In this document: positions 1 through 7,342 of the stretch, piece after piece | Numbering within the stretch: position 1 is the first letter of the stretch | Layout: every line of letters starts with the position of its first letter | Origin: a bacterium (Candidatus Ratteibacteria) CG_4_9_14_3_um_filter_41_21 | Lineage (GTDB): Bacteria > Ratteibacteria > UBA8468 | Direction of reading: 5' to 3' | Assembly: GCA_002791075.1 (NCBI GenBank) | Contig: PFWI01000121.1 | Location: forward strand, 1-11,466 | Length of the DNA: 11,466 bases | Notes under the pieces: model-generated | The model's database searches: none | Told to the model about the DNA's origin: nothing | Seen by the model: the letters and a program-made list of their open reading frames with translations, nothing else | Position numbers and translations under genes: made by a program

Positions 1-1898
1 ACAATTTTCTTTGGGGTTAATGGTCTGGTATATTTGCACTTGGGAAAACCGCTGCACCCTAAAAACTTCCCGTATCGGCCTTCGCGCAGAAGAAGAATAC
101 TTCCGCATTTCGGGCATTTTTCATCTGTTTTCTGCGGCTCTTTCTTTTCCCGGACTGATTCATTAGCGGCAATTCTTAATTTCTCGGAGAATGGCTGGTA
201 GAAATCCTTGAGCACCTTAACCCATTCCTGTTTCCCTAAGGCAATCTCGTCTAAATTTCCTTCCATCGCCGCGGTAAAGTCAACATTGATTAACTCGGAG
301 AAGTATTTTATCAGAATTTCATTGACGCTAAGGCCCAGAGGGAAAGGTTTGAAATGGCGTTTTTCTAATCCTACGTATTTTCTCTCCAGGATGGTGCTGA
401 TGGTTGGGGCGTAAGTGGAAGGCCGGCCAATTCCGTATTTTTCCATAGTTTTAATCAATGTTGCTTCGGTGTAGCGGTCTGGCGGTTTGGTGAAATGCTG
501 TTCAGGAATAAGTTTCTCGCAAATAAGCTTTTCGTTTTCCTCTAAGGGAGGAAGAACTACGTCCTTTTCTTTTTTTACTTCCGGGTAAACCTTTTTATAT
601 CCGGCAAACTTTAAGGTTTCTCCCTTTGCGCAAAAGAGGTATTGGTTGGCCTTGATTTCTGCAGTTACGGTATCAAAGATTGCGGGGGTCATCTGGCTTC
701 CGAGAAACCGATTCCAAATAAGGGTATAAATTTTTTCCTGCTCAGGATTCAAGAATCCCTTTATCTTCTCAGGAGTGTGCAAGACCGAAGTGGGGCGAAT
801 TGCCTCATGGGCTTCCTGGGCTCCCTTGGTTTTAGTTTTATAGACATTTGCTTTGGTGGGAGCATATTCCTCTCCAAATTCATTTTTGATGTAAGAAAGG
901 GCTTCTCCTGCCGCAATATTAGAAATGGACAAGGAATCTGTTCTCATATAAGTAATCAGCCCAACCTGCCCTTTTTCCAGTTGGATTCCCTCATAGAGCT
1001 GCTGGGCGATCCTCATCGTCTTTTTAGCGGAAAATTTTAATTTGTAGGAGACTTCCTGTTGTAAAGTGCTGGTAGTAAAAGGAGGAAAAGGGTGACGTTT
1101 CCTTTGTTCCTTTTTAACCTTCTCTACGACGAAGGGAGCGTTTTCTAAATCCGAGGTAATTTTTTCCGCATCCTCTTTAGTTTTAATTCCCAATTGGGGG
1201 ATTTTTTTTCCTTCAATGGAAATGAGAGTGGCAAAAAATGAGGAATTTTTTTCCCCCTCACCTCTATCCTCTCCCTCAAGGGGAGAGGAAATTAGGTGAG
1301 GGCGTAAATTTGCTTTTATGCTCCAGTATTCCTGAGTCTGAAATTTCTCAATCTCTTTTTCCCGCTCGACAATCATCCGCAAAGCCACGGATTGGACTCT
1401 TCCCGCAGATAGACCCCTTTGACGCATTTTCTCGCTGAGAAAAGGACTTAGTTGGTAGCCGACTACCCGATCTAAAATTCTGCGCGCCTGCTGGGCATTA
1501 ACTAAAGAGAGATTGATTCTCCGGGGATGGCGGAAAGCCTCTTCAATTGCATTTTTGGTAATCTCATGGAAGACGACTCTTTTAATTTTTTCTGAAGGTT
1601 TCTTCAAAAGGCTCGCAATATGCCAGGCAATTGCCTCTCCCTCCCGGTCTTCATCAGTAGCCAGATAGATATCTTTGGTATTTTTTGCCGCAAGGAGAAG
1701 TTCTTTAACGATCTTTTTTTTACCCGTGGAGACTTCATAGGTGGGTTCAAAATCTTTCCGGAGATCAACTCCGAATTTATGGGCGGGAAGGTCCCGGATA
1801 TGCCCAAAAGAGGCAGAAAGCCGAAAATCACTGCCTAAAAACCGCGCGATGGTCTTCGCCTTGGCTGGCGATTCTACAATAACCAAAGAATTTGCCAT
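1..1898 (-). CDS. topA: DNA topoisomerase I (type IA), C-terminus cut by window edge
   Basis: Relaxes negatively supercoiled DNA by cutting one strand through a 5'-phosphotyrosine. Translating the complement from ATG at 1898-1896 gives an open frame to the window edge (about 632 residues). It opens with the Toprim start VIVESPAKAKT (Glu9); the acidic triad DEDREGE follows with Asp82, Asp84 and Glu86. The active-site motif YMRTDS puts the catalytic Tyr near residue 317 (codon 950-948). A C4 zinc finger near the edge uses Cys595, 598, 615 and 621. Bacterial TopA is usually about 700-850 residues, so only the tail, probably more zinc-finger or basic sequence, is missing. Residues about 199-216 are an in-frame palindromic repeat insertion lying just after the EYWSIKANL segment, in a region that varies between TopAs. 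The gene is divergent from argH. Identification is firm; the start is supported by the canonical N-terminus. Confidence 0.97.
   Translation of the reverse strand, partial: MANSLVIVESPAKAKTIARFLGSDFRLSASFGHIRDLPAHKFGVDLRKDFEPTYEVSTGKKKIVKELLLAAKNTKDIYLATDEDREGEAIAWHIASLLKKPSEKIKRVVFHEITKNAIEEAFRHPRRINLSLVNAQQARRILDRVVGYQLSPFLSEKMRQRGLSAGRVQSVALRMIVEREKEIEKFQTQEYWSIKANLRPHLISSPLEGEDRGEGEKNSSFFATLISIEGKKIPQLGIKTKEDAEKITSDLENAPFVVEKVKKEQRKRHPFPPFTTSTLQQEVSYKLKFSAKKTMRIAQQLYEGIQLEKGQVGLITYMRTDSLSISNIAAGEALSYIKNEFGEEYAPTKANVYKTKTKGAQEAHEAIRPTSVLHTPEKIKGFLNPEQEKIYTLIWNRFLGSQMTPAIFDTVTAEIKANQYLFCAKGETLKFAGYKKVYPEVKKEKDVVLPPLEENEKLICEKLIPEQHFTKPPDRYTEATLIKTMEKYGIGRPSTYAPTISTILERKYVGLEKRHFKPFPLGLSVNEILIKYFSELINVDFTAAMEGNLDEIALGKQEWVKVLKDFYQPFSEKLRIAANESVREKKEPQKTDEKCPKCGSILLLREGRYGKFLGCSGFPKCKYTRPLTPKKI
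1253..1302. repeat. Palindromic repeat family D, copy 1, in frame inside topA
   Basis: The sequence CCCCCTCACCTCTATCC is answered by GGAAATTAGGTGAGGG around a core CTCTCCCTCAAGGGGAGAG, so it forms a near-perfect hairpin. On the topA strand it encodes residues about 199-216, including PHLISSPLEGEDRGEGE, with no stop codon and no frameshift. The flanking TopA sequence (EYWSIKANL before, KNSSFFATLISIEGKK after) reads as an uninterrupted family member if the repeat is removed. Two related copies sit at 6386-6432 and 8993-9041. Confidence 0.9.
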
Positions 1899-1907
1899 CT
1901 TCCTTTA

Positions 1908-1935
1908 ATTATAGCATAAACTTGTCGGTGAAGGA
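1908..1935 (-). promoter_or_regulatory. Extended -10 promoter for topA
   Basis: On the minus strand TATAAT lies at 1913-1908, preceded by TG at 1916-1915 with one base between, the classic extended -10. A weak -35 (TTCACC, 1935-1930) is 16 bp upstream. Transcription would begin around 1901, only a few bases before the topA ATG at 1898, so the message would be nearly leaderless. The AAAGGAAG just before the ATG is a short-spaced Shine-Dalgarno candidate that this transcript would barely include. An additional upstream promoter is possible. Confidence 0.5.
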
Positions 1936-1950
1936 AGAATCTGGTATAAT
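1922..1950 (+). promoter_or_regulatory. Sigma-70-type promoter for argH-lysA
   Basis: TTGTCG (1922-1927) and a perfect TATAAT (1945-1950) are separated by exactly 17 bp, and TG at 1942-1943 makes it an extended -10. It points toward argH, whose ATG is at 2144. The predicted start near 1957 gives a leader of about 187 nt made almost wholly of palindromic repeats A and B. The site partly overlaps the topA promoter on the other strand, so the two may compete. Confidence 0.65.
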
Positions 1951-1962
1951 AATATTTTAATC

Positions 1963-2134
1963 GGACGCTAGAATAACATCAGGATAAAATCAGGATTCTG
2001 GCGAAGTCATTCTGAGTGAAACGAAGAATCTCTTAGAGATTGCCACGTTGTCCGCCAGTACTACTTGGGCGGACTCCTCGCAATGACTATGTTATCTTTG
2101 ATTTAATCCTGTTAATCTGCGTTTATCTGCGTCC
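1963..2134. repeat. Palindromic repeat family A, copy 1, interrupted by repeat B
   Basis: The left arm starts GGACGC at 1963 and contains AACATCAGGAT and a second CAGGATT. The right arm ends with AATCCTGTTAATCTGCG and TTATCTGCGTCC at 2134. The arms match the family A copy at 10231-10352 (GGACGCAGATAAACGCAGAT and its complement). Family B occupies 2006-2087 in the middle, leaving about 90 bp of A. The element ends nine bases before the argH ATG and lies in the predicted argH leader. Confidence 0.8.
2006..2087. repeat. Palindromic repeat family B nested in family A
   Basis: This 82-bp element is bounded by GTCATT (2006) and AATGAC (2087) with partial inner symmetry: GAATCTC / GAGATT, and a 7-bp perfect stem GTCCGCC (2050-2056) with GGCGGAC (2068-2074). 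The GTCATTCTGAG...CTCGCAATGAC pattern is, from memory, a dispersed intergenic repeat type seen in many uncultured bacterial genomes. It is locally richer in GC than its surroundings. It has no terminal T tract, so it is not a standard terminator. Confidence 0.75.
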
Positions 2135-2143
2135 AAAAAAAAG

Positions 2144-3511
2144 ATGAAACTTTGGGATTCAAGGTTTAAAAAGAAGTTAGATAAGGAAGTAGAGAAATTC
2201 ACCTTTTCTCTTTCGGTAGATAAACAATTAGCCAGGTATGACATCTCAGGCAGTATTGCTCATATAAAGATGCTGGCTAAAACTAAGATTATCAAGGAGA
2301 AAGAGGCTGGGAGAATTATTAAAAACTTGGAAGAAATTAAAGAGGAGATAGGGGAAGAAAAATTTATTTTTAAAAATGATGAGGATATTCATACCGCAAT
2401 TGAACGTTCTCTAACTGAAAGGATTGGAACTCTGGCGGAGAAACTCCATACCGGACGCTCCCGCAATGACCAGATTGCGCTTGATGAGCGGCTCTATACT
2501 AAGGAAAAAATTAAAGAAGTTGTCTCCCAAATTACTGAATTTCAAAAGGTGATTTTGGCTTTGGCGAAAAGACATCAAAAGGTTATTATGCCTGGTTATA
2601 CCCATCTCCAGCATTCCCAGCCGGTTCTCTTTGCCCATCATCTATTAGCATATTTAGAAATGCTGGAAAGGGATAAAAACCGTCTCAAGGATAGTTATGC
2701 GAGAGTTAATGTTTCGCCTTTGGGCGCAGGAGCAGGAGTCGGCACCTCCCTGCCTATTGATAGAAAATTCACGGCAAAAATCCTGGGCTTTGAGAAGATA
2801 GCCGAGAATTCCATTGATGCGGTTGGCGACCGGGATTTTTTACTTGAGGTTGGTTCCGCCGGCAGTATTTTAATGATGCATCTTTCCCGGTTGAGCGAAG
2901 AAATTATTCTTTGGGCAACCGAAGAATTCGGATTTCTGGAGATTGACGATTCCTTTGCTACCGGTTCCTCCTTGATGCCCAACAAGAAAAATCCGGATGT
3001 TCCTGAGTTAATCCGGGGAAAAACCGCCAGGATTTATGGAGAATTGTTTGGACTTTTTTCTTTAATGAAAAACCTTCCTTTGTCTTACAATCGGGATATG
3101 CAGGAAGATAAAAAGGGATTCTTTGAGATTATGGAGATTGTTGGTTCCGCTCTGGCTATCTATACGAAATTTCTTCCCAAAGTCAGTCTTAACCAGGAAA
3201 GGATGAAAGAGATGGCTGAGAGAGGAGGGACGACCGCAACCGATTTGGTTGAATATTTAGTGGAAAAGGATATTCCTTTCCGGGAAGCCCATCGGATTGT
3301 AGGTAAAATTATTAGGGACCTTAAAGATTCAAAAAGAATACTAAAAAACCTGACTCTAACCGAATTAAAAAAATTCTCAGATGAGTTCAAAAAAGATGCT
3401 TTAGAAAGAGTAAAAGCGGAATCTTCGGTAAAAAATAAAACCTCTTTTGGCGGAACCTCGCCGAAACAGGTTAACCAGAGGATAAAGAATTGGGAAAAGA
3501 GGTTGAAATAA
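2144..3511 (+). CDS. argH: Argininosuccinate lyase
   Basis: Splits argininosuccinate into arginine and fumarate, the last step of arginine synthesis, as a cytosolic homotetramer. The 455-residue product has the usual length. It begins MKLWDSRFKKKLD, the typical family N-terminus, which fixes the ATG even though only an A-rich stretch and no clear Shine-Dalgarno precedes it. Visible motifs are LHTGRSRNDQ (101-110), GYTHLQHSQP (151-160, with His154 as the likely catalytic histidine), and the fumarase/aspartase signature GSSLMPNKKNPD (274-285) holding the catalytic serine. The C-terminal SFGGTSPKQV is also typical of the family. The leader consists of nested palindromic repeats behind a strong promoter. 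The last 22 bp overlap lysA, which implies co-transcription and translational coupling. No defect is seen. Confidence 0.97.
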   Translation: MKLWDSRFKKKLDKEVEKFTFSLSVDKQLARYDISGSIAHIKMLAKTKIIKEKEAGRIIKNLEEIKEEIGEEKFIFKNDEDIHTAIERSLTERIGTLAEKLHTGRSRNDQIALDERLYTKEKIKEVVSQITEFQKVILALAKRHQKVIMPGYTHLQHSQPVLFAHHLLAYLEMLERDKNRLKDSYARVNVSPLGAGAGVGTSLPIDRKFTAKILGFEKIAENSIDAVGDRDFLLEVGSAGSILMMHLSRLSEEIILWATEEFGFLEIDDSFATGSSLMPNKKNPDVPELIRGKTARIYGELFGLFSLMKNLPLSYNRDMQEDKKGFFEIMEIVGSALAIYTKFLPKVSLNQERMKEMAERGGTTATDLVEYLVEKDIPFREAHRIVGKIIRDLKDSKRILKNLTLTELKKFSDEFKKDALERVKAESSVKNKTSFGGTSPKQVNQRIKNWEKRLK

Positions 3512-4719
3512 ATAATTTCTCTTATTATAAAAATAATCTCTATTGTGAAGAGGTAAAAGTAGAAAGGATTGCGGGAAAAATTGGAACGCCTTTTTATCTT
3601 TATAGCAGGGATTGTCTCTGCAGCCATTATAAAAGATTCAAAAAAGCATTTTCCCCTCTGTCTCCTCTTATCTGTTATAGCCTTAAAGCAAATTCTAACC
3701 CTGTTCTCCTTAAAATTCTAAAAAGTCTGGGGGCCGGAGCTGATATTGTCTCTCTGGGAGAATTATTTTTAGCCTTAAAAGCCGGTATTCCTCCGGAAAA
3801 GATTGTTTTTGCCGGGGTCGGCAAAAGTGAAGAGGAGATTAGAGAAGCGGTAAAGAGAAATATCTATCTCTTTAATGCTGAGTCAACTTCAGAATTAAGA
3901 CTAATTAATAAAATTGCAGCTCAATTAAAGAAAAAGATTAATTGCAATCTCAGAGTCAATCCCCAGATTCAAACCAAAACCCATCGTTATATTGCTACCG
4001 GAGAAAAGGGTTCAAAGTTTGGGATGGATTGGGAAGAAATCAAAAAAATCCTTAAAAATAAAAATTCCTTTCCCTGGGTAAATATTTTGGGATTCCATCT
4101 TCATCTTGGCTCTCAGATTACCTCTCCGGAAGTCTACCAGACAGCAATCAAGAAGATCTTAAACCTTACCCAAAAGGAGAAAATTAAATTGAGTCTGCTT
4201 GACCTTGGCAGTGGTTTCCCGATTATTTACGAGAAAAAGGTTTCTCCGATTGAAAATTTTGCCGCGGCAATTATTCCCCTTCTCAAAGGGTTAAAAATTA
4301 AAATTATCTTTGAGCCGGGAAGATATATTGTAGGGAATTCTGCTATTTTAGTGACGAGAGTTCTTTATCTTAAAAAAGATTTTGTTATTGTTGATGCGGG
4401 ACTTAATGACCTTATCCGGCCATGCCTTTACGGAGCCTATCATAAGATTATTCCCCTTAAAAAGATTTCCGGAAAAAGATTCCTGACCAATATTGTTGGT
4501 CCAATTTGTGAGTCCGGGGATTTTTTAGGGAAAAATAGAAGATTACCCCTTTCTTTGAAGGAAGGAGATTTTTTGGCAATCAAGGATACCGGCGCCTACG
4601 GTTTCTCAATGTCTTCAAACTACAATTGCCGCTTGAAACTTCCGGAAATTCTTGTTTCTAAAAATAGGTATAAAATTATACGAAAAAGGGAAAAATACGA
4701 AGAACTGATATATAGATAA
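3490..4719 (+). CDS. lysA: Diaminopimelate decarboxylase
   Basis: PLP-dependent fold-III decarboxylase that converts meso-diaminopimelate to lysine and CO2. The 409-residue product is close to the usual length. Lys66 in CYSLKAN is the PLP Schiff-base lysine. GFHLHLGSQI (201-210), DLGSGFP (238-244) and EPGRYIVG (275-282) shape the cofactor pocket. CESGDFL (340-346) carries the catalytic Cys340 and substrate-binding Glu341 contributed across the dimer, and DTGAYGFSMSSNYN (366-379) is the C-terminal family motif. The start is TTG at 3490 inside argH, seven bases after AGAGGA (3477-3482), a good Shine-Dalgarno; the N-terminus NFSYYKNNLYCEEV fits the family. Its TAA stop coincides with the first three bases of palindrome C. 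No lysine riboswitch is seen; expression is most likely driven from the argH promoter. Confidence 0.96.
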   Translation: MGKEVEINNFSYYKNNLYCEEVKVERIAGKIGTPFYLYSRDCLCSHYKRFKKAFSPLSPLICYSLKANSNPVLLKILKSLGAGADIVSLGELFLALKAGIPPEKIVFAGVGKSEEEIREAVKRNIYLFNAESTSELRLINKIAAQLKKKINCNLRVNPQIQTKTHRYIATGEKGSKFGMDWEEIKKILKNKNSFPWVNILGFHLHLGSQITSPEVYQTAIKKILNLTQKEKIKLSLLDLGSGFPIIYEKKVSPIENFAAAIIPLLKGLKIKIIFEPGRYIVGNSAILVTRVLYLKKDFVIVDAGLNDLIRPCLYGAYHKIIPLKKISGKRFLTNIVGPICESGDFLGKNRRLPLSLKEGDFLAIKDTGAYGFSMSSNYNCRLKLPEILVSKNRYKIIRKREKYEELIYR

Positions 4720-4807
4720 CCACGAATTTCTCGAATTACGCGAAAAAATATGAGAGAATAAGTTTTTTCTAATTCTTAATTCGAAGAATTCGCGTAATTC
4801 GTGGTTA
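4717..4807. repeat. Palindromic repeat family C filling the lysA-epimerase gap
   Basis: The left arm TAACCACGAATT and right arm AATTCGTGGTTA are perfect complements at the outer 12 bases. The arms continue imperfectly inward (CTCGAATTACGCGAA against TTCGCGTAATTCG, with extra TTCGAAG), around an AT-rich middle. The element takes up essentially all the space between lysA and the next gene. Its first three bases are the lysA stop codon, and it ends four bases before the next ATG. It would fold as a long hairpin in RNA and could attenuate or process the transcript, but it lacks a U tract. No clear target duplication is visible. Confidence 0.85.
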
Positions 4808-4811
4808 AAAA

Positions 4812-5786
4812 ATGAGAATTTTAATTACCGGAGGATGTGGATTTATCGGCTCACATCTTGCCGAATATTTACTGGAAAGAGGGGAAAGAGTTGAGGTTCT
4901 TGATGACCTTTCCTCAGGAAGTCTTAAAAATGTTTTCGGGATAAAGAAACATCCAAATTTTTCCTGTGTCATCGGTTCGGTTTTAGACTACCAGCTCTCC
5001 GAGAAGATTGTCAGGAGAAATGATTTTATCTTTCATCTTGCTGCTGCTGTTGGGGTAAAAATGGTAATTGAGGACCCCATTAAGAGTATCAAAATTAACG
5101 TAGGGGGAACCGAGAATATCCTGGAACTTGCCAGCCGCTTTAAGAAAAAAGTTCTTTTAACCTCCACCTCTGAGGTTTATGGAAAGAATGAGAAGATTCC
5201 CTTTTCTGAAAACAGTGATTCTCTTTTTGGTTCTACAAAAATAAGAAGATGGAACTACGCCTGCACTAAATTGCTTGACGAATTTATGTCTTTTGCCTAT
5301 TTCCAGGAGAAGAAATTGCCGGTAATTGTAGTAAGGCTTTTTAACACTATCGGTCCCCGGCAAACCGGAGAGTATGGTATGGTTGTACCCAGATTCATCA
5401 GGCAGGCACTCGGAGGAAAACCCATCACGGTTTACGGAGATGGAAAACAAGTGCGTTGTTTTACCTATGTAACCGATGTAGTTGAAGCAATGATATCTTT
5501 AACCAAAGAGCCGGCTGCTTTTGGAGATATCTTTAACGTGGGAAATCCGACGACCGCTATTACCATCAATGAATTAGCAAAAGTTATTAAAAAATTGACC
5601 AAAAGTAAATCCAAAATTATTCATATCTCCTACCAAAAGGCATACCAGCAAGGGTTTGCTGATATGGAAAGAAGGGTTCCCGATATTGGTAAAATTCAAA
5701 AACAAATAGATTTCTTTCCCAAAATTAATCTGAAAGAGGCACTCCCCAGGATAATAGAATACCATAAAAATATAATTTCCTCCTGA
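4812..5786 (+). CDS. NAD-dependent nucleotide-sugar epimerase/dehydratase (extended SDR)
   Basis: A 324-residue extended short-chain dehydrogenase of the GalE / UDP-glucuronate decarboxylase type, which remodels the sugar of an NDP-sugar in the cytosol. The N-terminal Rossmann motif GGCGFIGSH (7-15) binds NAD, with Asp31/Asp32 at the end of beta-2. LTSTSEVYG (116-124) holds the catalytic Ser/Thr and YACTK (149-153) the catalytic Tyr149 and Lys153. RLFNTIGPRQ and VYGDGKQVRCFTYVTDV are substrate-side motifs shared by GalE-like and UXS-like enzymes, so the exact reaction (4-epimerase, decarboxylase or dehydratase) cannot be set from sequence reading. It begins directly after palindrome C with no convincing Shine-Dalgarno. 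Its TGA overlaps the next gene's ATG by one base (TGATG), implying coupled translation. It probably supplies an activated sugar to the downstream glycosyltransferases. Confidence 0.9.
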   Translation: MRILITGGCGFIGSHLAEYLLERGERVEVLDDLSSGSLKNVFGIKKHPNFSCVIGSVLDYQLSEKIVRRNDFIFHLAAAVGVKMVIEDPIKSIKINVGGTENILELASRFKKKVLLTSTSEVYGKNEKIPFSENSDSLFGSTKIRRWNYACTKLLDEFMSFAYFQEKKLPVIVVRLFNTIGPRQTGEYGMVVPRFIRQALGGKPITVYGDGKQVRCFTYVTDVVEAMISLTKEPAAFGDIFNVGNPTTAITINELAKVIKKLTKSKSKIIHISYQKAYQQGFADMERRVPDIGKIQKQIDFFPKINLKEALPRIIEYHKNIISS

Positions 5787-7342
5787 TGAAACGCTGGAAA
5801 TCTCCTTACCTGTATTTGGGTATCATTCTCCTTTTTGCTTTTTCTATCAGACTTTCCTATCTTATAGAATTCCGTTCAACCGTTTTTTCAAACGCCAGTT
5901 TGATGAAAGGACTGGACCAAAGAACCTTTAACATTTGGGCAGAGGCTATTGTAAAAAATCCCTGGGTGGGAGATGGCAAGGTCTTTTATATGGCTCCGGG
6001 CTATCCGTACTTCGTTGCCGCAATTTATAAAATTTTTGGTTTAAATAGTTATTTTACCGTGAGTTTCATTCAGATTCTCCTGGATATGCTTCTTTGCTTA
6101 CTTCTCTTTTTCCTGGGTAAATGGCTTTTTAATGAAAGAGTGGGGCTTCTCGCTTCTCTCTTTGCTGGCTTTTATCGGCCCTTTATCTTTTATTCAGCGA
6201 CTCTTTTAAGCGATAGTTTAATCCTGTTTCTGAATATTTTTTCTATCTTCACGGTTTATTGGGCGTTACGGAAGAAAAGTTATAAAAGATGGGTTCTGGT
6301 AGGATTGGTGATGGGGTTTGCCGCTCTGACCAAACCAACTATTCTATTGTTTCTTCCCTTTCTGCTTATCGGATTGTTGTTATATCCCCCTCACCTCTAT
6401 CCTCCCCCTCGAGGGGGGAGGAACAGTGGGGGTGTTAATCCCTTTTTAGCCTGGGGGATTGTAATCCTTTTAATGATAATAATTATTTCTCCGGTTACCA
6501 TCAGGAATTGGCAAATCTCTCGCCGGTTTGTGCCTATTTGCTCTAATGGAGCAGTCAATTATAAAATTGGCAATAGCCTTGATTCTATTGGTCTTTTTAT
6601 GTATCCTAAAAAATCTTTAGCATCTCCCTTTTCTAAACCTTTCTGGAGACTTCAGGGAAAGAAATTATCATTCTTTTCCAACAGTTATGAATGGCCGCAG
6701 AATTTAAATATTTATCTCTTAAAAAAAATTACTAGAACGCTTAAATTGCCATTATTCGGATTCGGTTTTATCGTTCCCTTGGGTATTCTTGGTTTATTCC
6801 TTGCTTTCTTACGCAGAAGGAAATCTCTTCTATTAATTCTTTTTACTCTGTGCAATGTTATTTGGGTTATTGGCTTTTTTGTCACTTCCCGCTATCGGCT
6901 TCCTGCAGTCGGCTCTCTGATACTGTTTGCGGCTTTCTTTATTGACTGGTTTATCTTAAAAATTAGAGAAAAAAAATCAATTTCTGTCATAACAACTTTT
7001 CTTATCTTTCTTCTCCTTTTTTCTTTTATTAATAACTGGCAAGGGGAAAAGATTGGCTCGGTCCATCTGGGGGCTTTTTCTTTACTTACCTATAAGAACG
7101 TGAATAATGATATTGCTGAAGGTAATCTTCTTTTAGCTTTAAAAAGAGCGAAAAGCTTGGTTTCGCTCTTACCTTCCAGCCCCCTGGGGCATCAGGCTTT
7201 GGCAACTATTTATTTTAATCTGGAAGAATTTAACCTTGCCAAAAACGAGGCAGAAATTACTTTAAAGTATGACCCGGAGGCGCAAGGAGCTGAGAAAATT
7301 CTTTCTTTAATTCAGGAAAAAATAGATGAGAATTGGGATTGA
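5786..7342 (+). CDS. GT39-like polytopic membrane glycosyltransferase with C-terminal TPR-like tail
   Basis: A 518-residue integral membrane protein of the GT-C (PMT/ArnT-like) kind, expected to move a sugar from a polyprenyl-phosphate carrier onto an acceptor on the outer face of the membrane. Strong hydrophobic segments occur near residues 8-27, 93-112, 118-130, 136-160, 168-199, 222-236, 322-343, 347-367, 374-393 and 399-415. An acidic residue after the first segment (Asp44 in GLDQRTFNIWA) and a MAPGYPYFVAAIYKIFG stretch follow the family pattern, as does SRYRLP (368-373). Residues about 438-497 (EGNLLLALKRAKSL, then HQALATIYFNLEEFNLAKNEAE) resemble one to two TPR repeats, an uncommon addition. 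Residues 201-217 (PPHLYPPPRGGRNSGGV) are an in-frame palindromic repeat in a loop between membrane segments. It overlaps its neighbours by 1 and 17 bp. Acceptor and sugar are unknown. Confidence 0.85.
   Translation: MKRWKSPYLYLGIILLFAFSIRLSYLIEFRSTVFSNASLMKGLDQRTFNIWAEAIVKNPWVGDGKVFYMAPGYPYFVAAIYKIFGLNSYFTVSFIQILLDMLLCLLLFFLGKWLFNERVGLLASLFAGFYRPFIFYSATLLSDSLILFLNIFSIFTVYWALRKKSYKRWVLVGLVMGFAALTKPTILLFLPFLLIGLLLYPPHLYPPPRGGRNSGGVNPFLAWGIVILLMIIIISPVTIRNWQISRRFVPICSNGAVNYKIGNSLDSIGLFMYPKKSLASPFSKPFWRLQGKKLSFFSNSYEWPQNLNIYLLKKITRTLKLPLFGFGFIVPLGILGLFLAFLRRRKSLLLILFTLCNVIWVIGFFVTSRYRLPAVGSLILFAAFFIDWFILKIREKKSISVITTFLIFLLLFSFINNWQGEKIGSVHLGAFSLLTYKNVNNDIAEGNLLLALKRAKSLVSLLPSSPLGHQALATIYFNLEEFNLAKNEAEITLKYDPEAQGAEKILSLIQEKIDENWD
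6386..6432. repeat. Palindromic repeat family D, copy 2, in frame inside the first GT39-like gene
   Basis: CCCCCTCACCTCTATCC (left) pairs with GGAACAGTGGGGGT (right) around CCTCCCCCTCGAGGGGGGAGG, forming a strong GC-rich hairpin in an AT-rich gene. It encodes residues 201-217, PPHLYPPPRGGRNSGGV, which break the hydrophobic pattern between two membrane segments. Phase and order of the encoded peptide match copies 1 and 3. Confidence 0.9.

Noticed and set aside
642..1040. 132-codon plus-strand open frame opposite topA
   Set aside because: It lies wholly antisense to well-conserved TopA sequence including the catalytic YMRTDS region, has no recognisable domain or ribosome site, and is a shadow of the real frame.
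1957..2143. Riboswitch or T-box in the argH leader
   Set aside because: The whole leader is explained by repeat families A and B; no lysine, T-box or other conserved aptamer core was recognised.
3160..3627. 155-codon minus-strand open frame across the argH-lysA junction
   Set aside because: It is antisense to two clear enzymes, including the overlap, and its translation shows no domain.
4717..4807. Rho-independent terminator after lysA
   Set aside because: The hairpin is very long with a large AT-rich loop and is followed by TTAAAAAATG rather than a U tract; better described as a repeat that may or may not affect transcription.
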